This document shows, one piece after another, positions 44,746-56,400 of a stretch of DNA of 64,000 nt. The DNA lies in contig NC_039482.1 of NCBI RefSeq assembly GCF_003590095.1, positions 6,527,657 to 6,591,656 of the forward strand. The letters run 5' to 3'. The stretch's first letter is position 1, and every line of letters starts with the position of its first letter. Source of the stretch: Trichoplusia ni (Eukaryota; Arthropoda; Insecta; Lepidoptera; Noctuidae). The notes under the pieces are model-generated. The model did no database searches. It was not told where the DNA came from and saw nothing but the letters and a program-made list of their open reading frames with translations. A program made the translations under genes and the position numbers.

Positions 44746-45289
44746 TTAATAATGAATATTTATTAATTTTAGCTCGATTGATGCTAACAAAAAGAAAACA
44801 ACCCAGACAGTAGTAGGGGATCTTGATTTTATCAGAGTTATAATTCTCTTGCAATTATCACAACAAGACGCTAGCAATTGGTACACAAAAAATGTAAGAA
44901 CGTAATATTTACTTTGCCGCAATCTATTAGATACCACTCTTTTACTTTATCTGTAGAAGCACCTACAAGAAGATTGTAACCTCAAATTGAAATAAATAAG
45001 TTAAACGTGTCGTAATTTTATAGATATTGTAATATGTATTAAAATTATGACACGACTAAAAAAATATGTTTTACATTACGTCAAGGTCGTTATCGCTATC
45101 GACTCGATAGCACCATTACAATCATTGGAAATCGACATCACTGCCAGAATTCAATATTTTTTACCATAGCAAAAGTCCGGTTTTAAATTGTCTTTCGATG
45201 ACCATTTCGAAAACACGATATACGGTGAACTAAAAGAACAGTACAGAATACAGACGTTTGTTTAAAAAATAACACGTGAAGCATTCGTT

Positions 45290-45560
45290 ATGTATTGTTT
45301 CATAGCGCAATTTCTGTAGCGACATGCGTCCGGCTCGTTCGACGTTTGCTTTCCAAATGGCGGCGGCAATCAATGGGCATGTTTCATCTCCCTCGCGCAG
45401 TGTCCTTGTCAGCGGAACAGTATAAGGGGCTTGCGACAGAGATAGGTAGTATTGCTATTTCTGTCAAACGTAACAGTTTCGAGCCTCGAGGTAGAACTAG
45501 AAACCCGCGCTACGTACATTGAACGATGCCCGTTTTCGCCATATTGTTTTGAAACGTTGA
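45290..45560. promoter_or_regulatory. CpG-richer island with ATGGCGGC motif, possible promoter
   Basis: Locally GC-rich sequence with CATGCGTCCGGCTCGTTCGA, CAAATGGCGGCGGCAATC (YY1/Pho-like ATGGCGGC) and GAGCCTCGAGGTAGAAC. Open frames here (45295-45522) do not chain to other exons. A promoter or first exon is the simplest reading, with weak support. Confidence 0.25.
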
Positions 45561-48500
45561 CGTGTTCACAAGTGCGGTGAAAAACGAAAACTGTAAAAAG
45601 TTACTCGTATTTGTTATTTATTTAGTGTCCGTGTTAAATAGTTATGTGTGTGATTTAATAGAAGTGTTTGGAGACAGCTGTTATCGATGGGTAACCTATA
45701 AACGTACCTTTTCTTGGCTCGGCTTATACCGAATGTTCATTTGCGTTCATGCGTCAAACGGGGATAGACGTCTATGAAGACGACATTTCAACTGAATATT
45801 CTCTTTAGATATTATTTATTTTATTTTCGTGTAATTAATATTGGTTTTATATTTACATGTAGTTTTATAACTTAACCTTAAATTTTATGCGGAATACTTT
45901 CACATATAAAGTGAAATCTTTTCTATAGGTAATGTATTTTACGTTTAATTTTTTCATTGAATATCTTATAAATAATCTCTCCGTGATAGTTATCATACTC
46001 TTCCGAAATGCTAGACCGATTATAAAGAAATGAAAAATTATATGCATATTAAGTACCTATACCTACCTAGGTCTGAAAAATGGGTACAAACTATTTTTCA
46101 GATAAGGCTTGTCCGACTTTATTCATATAACGTTTTTTCTATACCAGAAATTCGCTAGAAGTAATTAATATGGCAAAACAGCGTTTTTAGGAAAAAAAAA
46201 TATCATTTGCGAGTGAATGTTGCATTAGAACGTAAATATTGTGCGGTTTATATTAATTACATAATACGAAAAAATTGTCCGTGACCATGTCCAGCTAATC
46301 AATATTACTTAAAACAATATTATAAAAAAAATCTTTTCCGGTACGCGAAAACGGATCGTTCAATTATTTCTATACAATTATAAAAAAAAAACAGCGATAG
46401 CATTTCAATTTTCAATAAAGAGATATGAACCAAGTGAACGTCTATTTTTAATGGCAAAAATAGACGAAATAAAATCAAGATAAAATACTGACTCGCATCT
46501 GAGGTCTTAATTTTCCTTCGTATTATAAAAAATGACGAAGTTTAGAATCAGCCAATACGATATTGAACAGTCCATTAGATCCCATCAGCGATGAACAAAT
46601 TTATGCATTTTTTCAATTTTTTTGATAATTTACTGGATTTCTGTTACTGGGCGACACGTCTGACTCTCTTCGAGTATACCGTTTTTATGGGATAAAGGTA
46701 GATAGAGATAGTTGAAGCGAGACGTAGATACGAAATAACGGCGGGGCAGAAAGAGACGGCGATATTGTACTGGGGTTGTAGTATTTACTACCTACCGTAC
46801 TTTCAATACTGCTCTAAATATTACTTGTTTTCATTATTTGTTTCCAAAAATGTGCTTTTATACCAGATCAGTAATTGCTTTTTAACCGTCCTCAAAAAGA
46901 AAAGACTGAATTCGGGCTATTTATTATTTTAGTATATTTTTATTTTGTTTACGGAAGAAGAATTCTTTTTTTGTAACAGTTACCTACTGCTAAATCAAAG
47001 AAAATAATTTTGGATATTAAAAACCAAGTAGGTAAAGCATGCGTGATCGGTTAAAGAAAGCAAATAGAAACAATAGTGTTCTTATTATAACTATAGTGTT
47101 CTATGACCACGTGACGAATTATCTGTAGGCCATTGACATTTCAAATATTACACAATCCGCAATCCGTAATTTAACAGTGTTACGTTTAGTTTCTACTCAT
47201 TCTGTAAGTCAAAGTGAATATTTTAAAATTTATCGTTTAATTCTTCAATATATCGAACTCGAATCTCAGATAGTAATAATAATTAATTAGCCCACATATT
47301 AACCATAATTATTATATATTGAAAATGGCTTGTAAAATAATTTGATGAATAATATTTTACATACGGATGGAATGTTTTTTATCCTAATAAAAACAATTGA
47401 CCTTTCCCTATTAATTTCTTTGAATAAATACAATTTTCAGTGACGGTAGTCTAGTCACACAGACGAAATCAATTTTTGTTGAAACGCAAAAAAGTGGTAT
47501 TATATTTTTAATTCTACCTTTAAATATTGATGGCAAAAACCAATATACCGCAATATAAGTCAATATTTAGGAAGTTATGGGCTTTTCGTCACTAGACAAT
47601 GAAATAGCAACTGTATATTCTGTGGAAATAGTTTGAACAAAAATGTTTCATAGTGAAAGTAGAGACGTCCTCATTCTTTACTGTTTATTGCGATAAAATA
47701 GTCTAATGAGTTTCAATAATTTACCAGAAAAAATGGCTCCTAGTGGGCCCCTTTTTTATACGTGTTTTTTTTCTGCCAAGCAACTAACGCTAACACATTA
47801 TTTTTGATAGCCTATTTTTTTAATTGATTTATTCGGTTTTGTTTAGCACCGTTATGGCAACACTAGAACACGCGCTATTTTGACAACACCAAGGTGTTTG
47901 TTTTGATTGTCATATTTTATCTTAACACGAGAAATGCGATTCAAATGGTAGGTAATAATGGTTCTTGCGAATGTTTTTAAAGACTTATTTTATTATTATA
48001 CACTATAACTGCGAGTTTGAACGAAGTAATTATTGTCCTAAATGTCAAAAGGCTTAAAATGATAAAACTTGTAAATGAAGCTGGATTGGCGGTAAGTTCA
48101 TGTTGTTGTTTACTCTTCATGACAACAATATTATGGTATTTAATTCTATAATAGTGCAGATAATGCTTTATTTTCTGCAGTATAAATTTATATTTTTATC
48201 GATGTGTTCGACTGAATGTCGACTTGTAATAACTTAAAATTCAATTTCTGTTAAGTTTTCAGTGCTTTTTAAGACATAACATTAATGTGATTATAAATAA
48301 TAATTATAATACAAAGACAAGCATAACTAATTTCTTTTTTTTTTCATTTCAGCATAGGTGTGTATAGTATAACTGAACATTTGATACTGAGCATCTGACT
48401 ATTGTTAATCTATACCTACATCTATTGAGACATATGGCAGTTAGATGCTATGCTATGCTAATAATAAGTACACAAACAACTACCTTTCTGAATGAGGCTA

Positions 48501-48956
48501 TGCATAATAAGTTACAAAAGAAGAAGGAAAATTAAGAAACCAGTTCATTGATTATTAAAAGAAAAAAAGAAATTGTACTGAAGAAATTTTATGAATATAT
48601 TAATTATTTATAGAAAGTGTTTTACTTGATGAATTACATAAATTACACAATGTAAAAGATTTCCTAGTAACTGTTTTATTTGTTTTATTGCTGTGCGATC
48701 TTGTAACTTACAAATTCTTACAAATTGATATTGGCAAAGGTAAACTGTTCTTTTTTGGATTCCAGCATCACCTGTGCCAAGTTTTATCAAAATCGATTCA
48801 GGTATGGCTGTGTAAGCAAACCAGACTGACAGATACTTTTGCATTATTTTATGCCTAATTGTGAACTGTTCAAATTAATTTATTCAGTTTAATAATATAA
48901 TGAGATATAATTAAATACTACAACTTTCACACAATACCATCTAGCCTCAAACAAAC

Positions 48957-49040
48957 AAACATTTGTCCTGGGTGGGAATCAAACCCACAAGTTCCGGTAT
49001 AGCAGTCGGGACTAACTGCTAGACCAACAAGCCAGTCATT
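48957..49040 (-). mobile_element. tRNA-derived SINE head, reverse
   Basis: Reversed copy of the family at 51450 and 54355: TTTGTCCTGGGTGGGAATCA is followed by AACCCACAAG (B box reversed), TCCGGTATAGCAGTCGG and GCTAGACCAACAAGCCAG (A box reversed). Confidence 0.6.
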
Positions 49041-49609
49041 ATTTAGAAGATACAAATATATTTGCTTATGCGAACTACTTTTATTCAAGATCTTTTATTT
49101 TAATCCTTTTACTAAGCTGTTATTTTAACTAACGAACAATTGTTAAAAGCAAAGGTTGTCATTGCCATAATAATATGTCATGGTATCCATTAGAATTCCT
49201 ATAGAATTAAACTGCAGAATTGAGGATGTCTGGCTAACGCACATTCTTAATCTTTTTACCAAAACGTTTTGTTCCCTTCAATCAACCAATTTAGCCTTAA
49301 TTTGCCAGGGAACCTTTACAGCTTCTTAAAAGAATTACTTTAATGTATGTCTATACCTACTTTGCCTCCATAATCAAGCAACAAAATTTTGAAATATCAT
49401 CCAAATTGTATATACTGAAGTATTCTAAATGTGAAAATCAAGATTAAATCATGTGGAGAAAAGTAAAATTTAGCCAAACGACTAACCGGTTTCGGCGCCA
49501 AAATCGACTTAAGTTTGATGATAACGAAATACAATTAAAAGTTTACAGGAGTTAGTTTAGCAGTTCCTTGTTTTTGAATAGATATTTAGAATTATTCATA
49601 ATTTGACAT

Positions 49610-49690
49610 AAACTAGCTTACGCGCCGCTTCGCCTGCACGAATTAGTTTCATTCTTCTCCAGGATAAATTTTCATTCTCATTAACATTTA
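49610..49690 (-). repeat. Remnant of the CTAGT-tailed repeat, reverse
   Basis: AAACTAGCTTACGCGCCGCT then TCGCCTGCACGAATTAG is a decayed reverse copy of the tail seen at 9080-9282 and 55466. Only the end is recognisable. Confidence 0.4.
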
Positions 49691-49841
49691 ACAGGCGCCA
49701 ACATCAGGAAACGTACTTATTAAGTATTCTTTCTTCTTATTCGAGATAACTGCCAAGTTTTTTTTAGTGTTTTAGCGGTAACCTAAAAGCTTCTTTGACC
49801 GAAGTTAAAGTAGCTGCGAGTTGCAACCAAAGAGTCCTTAG

Positions 49842-49853
49842 TACGCATGCGCG
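49842..49853. promoter_or_regulatory. NRF1/Ewg-like palindrome upstream of the THAP gene
   Basis: TACGCATGCGCG, identical over 12 bases to 24435-24446 beside the paralogous gene. It lies about 620 bases upstream of the THAP gene ATG, in a GC-richer patch (GCGCGGGAGCCCGG). Resembles the NRF1 family (Drosophila Ewg) consensus. Confidence 0.35.
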
Positions 49854-50469
49854 GGAGCCCGGTACAATAGGCTGCCTATATTATGATTATGATGGATTTA
49901 CATCGAAACAGTTCGTTGGCCGCCACCGCCGGTCTAAATATTTACAAATGCCTAAATAAGTTAATATGATAGTGATTTTAAATAATGTCTGTAGTGTTGT
50001 CAAGCGATTTCGTGTTTTTAAGTTAGACAGTCTAGTGTTGTGCTTTCGATACAAAAACAGAGTTCCGAAATACTTTAAGTGGAGTCCGCAAACCATGTTG
50101 ATGTGTAGCGTTTTGTTTGTTTTGTTAATGTGAATAATTTATTGATCTTTGAATTGAGAGAAGCGGTAACGCGGTATTTAGATTCGAATAGAAGAATCTA
50201 ATATTATTATGTGTTCAACAGTTTGAAATCTAAATAGAACACCTGTTGTCGTGTAACTTAATTTGTGACACAACGATGAAGAACGATGCATTTAATTACC
50301 AATTAATAGTATTACAGTAAAATGCAGATTGCGTTTGGGGTCTTATATAAAATAGCAACAAATGGAAATAAATACGAAATAAATTCCGCAACTAATTACG
50401 TTTTAAATATTGTTTAGTATAATACTATAGCTGGTAGTATCTTGATCGAAGTTTCTCGAAAGCCAAGCC

Positions 50470-53400
50470 ATGGCGATTAAAGTCCAAAAGTACATGATCA
50501 TTAAATTTTGCTCAGTGAAAAATTGTAAGAACAACAATGTTAATAATCCAAGGAAGACGTTCTTCAGTTTACCGAAGGACCCGGAGTTGAGGGAGAAATG
50601 GAAAAGTATAACGTTGGAATGGTATTTTCTTAACGAGAGATTTGTGTGTCAGGATCATTTTGATGTAAGTTTACCTTAATGACATTTTTTTTCCCAACTA
50701 AAAAAAAAACGCGTATTCTATTAAATGACTAAATACTTATCACCTCGTCGTCTCGGCTGAATAGCAAAAGCCGCAACCGACTAAATAAAAAATACAATGT
50801 TATTTGTCAGTAATTAAAAAAAAAAAATTGTGTATGAAATACCTACTTATTTTAAGTATTGATCCAATACATGCCTATTTAGAATGGAAAAAAAGCGATC
50901 AAAATAATTTTCTTCTTTTATCTTATGTTGCTCTTGTTTCGATGTATGCTCCTATGGGTCCTCCCTCAATATACAAAATTTATCCAACAAGACCATTTAA
51001 TCCATAACAACCATTTCATAGCTTAATAAAACTGAAAATCGAAAAATATGGCGATTCGCGCTATCTAGTAAAATCATGACAGTAAAAAAAATTTATTTTG
51101 AATAAATAATTTTGATTCGAAGATTGAACGAGTAGGTACCTAGTTAACGAAATTCATGATAATGTTTTTCAGATGAATAAAGATTTTTTTGGCTATGATG
51201 TATATGAAGTGTTTGGCGGTTATCTCGAACTGAGACCTGATGCTGTCCCTCGGATGGCCAAGTATCATCCAGGTATACCTTTAATAAATGGCTTAATCTT
51301 TATGCTTTATGAATGCGAAAGTAATCTGTCCGTCTGTAAGCTTTGACTGCTCAAGGGGACCTTAACACAGATCTTTGTGGACGAGACATTGTAGGGGAGA
51401 GTGGGCGAATTTCGGACGCGGTGTAAATACGGAGCAAGTATCTTTGACTGGCCTGTTGGTCTTGTGGTTAGTGACCCTGACTGCTATACCGGAGGTCGTG
51501 GGTTCGATTCCCGCCCAGGACAAATGTTGTGTGATGAGCACGATCATTTGTTCTGTGTCTGGGTGTAATTTATCTATAACATGTATGTATTTAGAAAAAT
51601 ATAAGTAAGTTTATCAGTTGTCTGGTTACCATAACACAAGCTCTGCTTAGCTTGGGATCAGATAACCGTGTGTGAGTTGTCCCAGGATATATATATATAT
51701 ATATTATATATCTACTCATTGTATGAAACTGTTGTATGCATAGCTATAGTTTTTTTTATACATGAAAAGTATATGTATTTTAAGACTTGCGATTTTGTTA
51801 AAAATGATGATCTTCGACGACACCCAAATGAATGTATAAATGTTGAATTATTTCAAAGGCCGTTTCTAATTTTTGGCAGTTACCGTTTTTAACAAAGTTA
51901 GTAACAAAGGCTCAAACAGTAAACATCAGGAGACCCCATCTTAAACTTCATTAAGATCGACGGCCTCCAGGGTCCCAATTTACAATGGCCGATGAATGAA
52001 TGAAAAATTTTTTTTTTCCTGCAATATAATTGGAAAATTAGTACGGGCCGGTACACCCAAGGTCAATACAATTAACTTCCTATTATTGTATTCGCAAAAT
52101 GCTTAAGAGAATAGGAATAATTTCAAATTTAATCCCATTGCCATTCATTCATCGGCCATTGTAAATTTGGTGGAAGGTACATAAAGATAAATATTAATTT
52201 AGGAGCATTGTGACCTTGTCGGGCATGACAAATAAGTGAGAAAAAAATACTTTATTGGGTAAAAATACTAATTATTATTCAGTTTAGACGGGCTAAAACT
52301 AGCTAACCCGGCGAACTACGTACCGCCTAACAGTCGATGATCACAGTGGAGACAAAATATTAAGGGTGGACAACCCTTATCATTTAGGGTTATGAAAAAT
52401 AGATAGTAGCTGATTCTCAGACCTCCAAATACGTATATAAAATTTGGTAAAAATCGGTAAAGCCGTTTCGGAGGAGTACGGTAACTAACATCGTGACACG
52501 GGAATTTTATATATTAGAAGATATAAATTGAATATTATTCTACTCTTTTGTTTACTTATCGTTTTTTTTTTATAGTTCGCATATTCTATTCGTTTGATAC
52601 CTTACAAGTCTTCAGATAATAATTGAAGCCTATTTCCAGCTCACATTACCAGAGATGTGTCGGATTTGGACAAGTTCAAGCGGCGGTTGATCCGCACGGT
52701 CGCTCGTCTGCTGCTGCTGGAGAAGAGGCCGGAGAAAGAGGTCTGGGAGTGCTTAAAGAGGGAGACTTCGTACGAATGCAAGGCGTTATGGTTAGTGCAC
52801 TAGACTAGATAATCGTCTTCTTATACAAAAAAGGTTTTCAGCTACTGAAGTCTAGGTATTCGTTGGGGAGTTTGTTGCGCCGTTTTTTCTCTCACAGAAA
52901 AAGCTCCAAGGAAGCGGTGAAGCGTGGGCGGTGTGTCCAATTTAAGAAGACCTTAAAAAAGTACCTATTAGCCTTATTTAAATGAATGACTTTGATTTTG
53001 ATTTTAAATCTGTTTATCCATTGCGAGGCAAAAAATTAAAGCATTTCTTAACGCAAATTGCAATTCAAGCTCGTGCGGTGCGATTGTACGTCGACTGCAA
53101 TTGAACTGCGTATTCGGCACCTATGTCATCTCTGCTTAAGGTCTAATCAGATTAAAGGGGTAGAAAACTTCACAGTTTATACTGAATACCTAAGCGATAT
53201 CCGCGCTTTATGTACCTCTACCTAAAACAAGGCTGTTCTTCCCCAGGTCTCGGATGCGAGCTTTAACTTTGAGGAAGTTGGAGAAGCTGTTCGAATGCAA
53301 CGATCAAGTAGCCAGGATACCTAAGGCGGCGCGAATGTCCTTAACGGATTGGCTTATGTTCGACATGGTCCTCGTTCACCAGAACGTGGACGTTATCAAA

Positions 53401-56400
53401 ATGGTAATAAAGTTCAATTTCTATTGCACTAAAATTTAGAGAATCATTTAGTTTTTTTGGATCTCTGTTCAATTAATTAATGTGATTTAATTATTGTCTG
53501 AATTATTGTACGTTTAAAAGAAGAGTTATAGCTGTTTTCAACAACGAAACAATGAGCAAATCGTGCTGTATTTTTCTTTCTTACGCCTAACACCATAAAG
53601 TCTCCAAATAGGCAGAGCTTGTATTATGAGTACTTAAATAATATAGAGATAAATTACACCCAGACACAGAACATATAACCGTGCTCATCACTCAAACATT
53701 TGTCCTGAGGTGGGACTCCCAACCGACCTCCGGTATAGCAGTCAGGGCCATTAACCAATAGACCAACAGAGAGACAAATCGTAATCGTAATTTTCCCACG
53801 TTTTTATAAACTCACTTTCTTGTTTGTATGTTTGTTTGTCGTTCGGGTTGTTGTAACTCAATTTTGAGACACTCCCCGATAAGCTAGCCGGCTGTACTTT
53901 TCAGGGTAGCTTCACACCTGATGACAATGCAATTTACAATTATAAAATCTGACGAAATTTGATAACATTTGACATTTAAAAAAGTGGGTATTTCGATTTT
54001 TCAAATCTATTATTATGATTGCACTTAGCTAAGTGTTGGTGTTGCATGCGGCTACAGTATATGAGCGTCTCATCCACATCCGTTCTCTTCGTTCCAACCA
54101 TATGATAATCGCGTGTATTTTTTAGCAGCCGAAAGCCGTAAAATCGAAACAGGATCCCAAGCCGTTGGTGGATCTGCTGGCGATTGTCAAGAAGTTTGGC
54201 ATCGAAGGCGCGCGGGGCGAGGAACTGGCGCAAGCCTGGTCAGCCGCCACGCTGTACTACAATAACCAGTGAGTACTTGTTCCTAGACTTTATTAAGAAC
54301 TACACGGATAGCCGAGTGGTATACCACCAAAAAATGGTATACCACTTTTTGACGGGCCTGTTGGTCTAGTGGTTAGCGACCCTGACTGCTATACCGGAGG
54401 TCGTGGGTTCGATTCCCGCCCAGGACAAATGTTTGTGTGATGAGCATGATCATTTGTTCTGGTGTCTGGGTGTAATTTATCTATAATATGTATGTATTTA
54501 GAAATATATAAGTAAGTTTATCAGTTGTCTGGTTACCATAACACAAGCTCTAAAGCTTAGCTTGGGATTAGATAACCGTGTGTGAGTTGTTCCAGGATAT
54601 ATAAAAAAAATAAAATATGAAAAGATATAATTTATTCTGTTAATAGGATAGACGTCATTACTTCTACATGTCACTGTTTAAGCTATCAGGTGTCGACATT
54701 TTTCAGCTGTCTATAGTTACCGGCACGAATCTTGAGCGCTCGGCTGAAGAGTAAGGATCGCTTTGCGCATCGTAAATGAAAACGCCTATCAATTGTGCGT
54801 ACTCGAATCAACGAGGGACGGCTATGACGCGATGCGCTGCGGGACAGTCACTGCACTTTAGTTCACCCCGCGCCTCACTTCATACCGCAAAAGGGACACA
54901 AAACATCACTTCTGCGCAGGTGAAGGTCAGCGCTCAAGATCCGTGCGTCGAAACAAACTCAAGTCCAGACAGTGTAGTTTACCACAATGAGTAAATATAT
55001 AGTTCCTGGACTGGCCTTTGGAACGAAGAGCCAGATGAATCTGAGTTCGTGCCATCATGCTGTTCGCATGCCCCGAGTAGCTCATGCAGCTCAAGTAGTG
55101 CTCAACCATTTTTAAAGAAGACGCACAACCCGATACATGATGATGTAGCAGCACTTATTAGCGCCACAGCCGATACAGGGAGGAACTGTGAGGAACTAGT
55201 TATGACCAGTGGCGTAGCTTGGGTCACCATCGCCCGGGGCGGATTCACCTTGGCGCCCAAAGTTGGAAAAATGATTGAAAATGAAGTTATCTTACACTTC
55301 TTTGTTTTGTTCGCGCGCGGAACGTCGAAATTTTGCATGATAATTTGCCGCCCTCCTGACAGTGGCGCCCGAGGCGGTCCGCCCCCCCCCCGCCCCCCCC
55401 ATCGCTGCGCCACTGCTTATGACATAGATGGTCACTAAATCATGGTCACGTAATCTATTAATTACTAGCTTTTCGCCCGCGGCTTCGCCCGCGTCGAGGT
55501 CGGTTATATCGCGTTTCCAAGAGAACTCTTCAAAATACCGGGATAAAAACTATCCTATGTTCTTTCTCTAGGTCAACTCTACCTCTGTACCTAATTTCAT
55601 TAAATACAGTTCAGTGGTTTAGACGTGAAAGCGTAACAGACAGACAGACAGAGTTACTTTCGCATTTATAATATTAGCAGGGATTATTCATTCATCAAAA
55701 TTATTATTTACAGGGGCCACCAGTGCTCTCCGATGCTGCTACAGCTGCGCTGGTACCAGCTGAAGCGTGCCACTAGAGACCAGTTCTATAACTTCTGGTT
55801 CGCGTACCGCGGCATGGTCAAACGTCTGTCCTTCGCCGAGCCACACACGCCTTCACCGCTGCAAATCGAGATCGCTATGCAGTATGTAACATAAAGACTT
55901 GAGGAATTCATAAATAGTTTATTACTTAAGTAAAAGAGACAATGGAGACGTCAGACTTGCAATTTTTTTATGACATAATCAAATATTTGTTAACATTGAC
56001 ACTGAAGTCTTCTTGTTCGAAAATTGCTTTTGGGTTTAGTAAGGTATATTTATCGGGATCACCCGCAACTAGTTCTGGTTCAAACGGAAGTTCTTAACCA
56101 TGAAGCAAGGTCGGAATCGCGAGACGACTTGCTTAGAGTAGTGACATCGCCGCCGCGTCAGCTCATAAAACTGTTTAGTTTGCACGACTATGCGATCCCG
56201 ATAAATACGCGTGAGTAAACCGTTTATCCTCACGAAAGTTATTATCTGTTAACTTGATGAAAATGGATGTAGGTCACTGAACATTTGTATGACAATTTTT
56301 AATTTTCTCTTTATAGTTATAGATGTCTGGTGACCCTCCCTTTCCCTGAGTGGGACCAGATGATAGAGAAAGAAGAAGTCATATTACCCGAAATGCTGGT

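Larger units (their letters stand above)
39894..49840. other. Long stretch without a recognisable gene
   Basis: About 10 kb of AT-rich sequence. I find no exon chain on either strand. It contains repeat copies at 41255-41430, 44540-44745 and 48957-49040, a perfect hairpin at 42022-42057, and two CpG-richer islands at about 42060-42260 and 45290-45560. The islands look like promoters or 5' exons of unseen transcripts. Confidence 0.45.

Noticed and set aside
49801..50469. Additional coding exon upstream of the THAP ATG
   Set aside because: The THAP finger begins within a few residues of the ATG at 50470, as is usual for the family, and upstream frames hold stops.
55049..55438. 129-codon open frame in a THAP gene intron
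   Set aside because: Half of it is the hAT-like MITE; the remaining part has no splice borders matching neighbouring phases.
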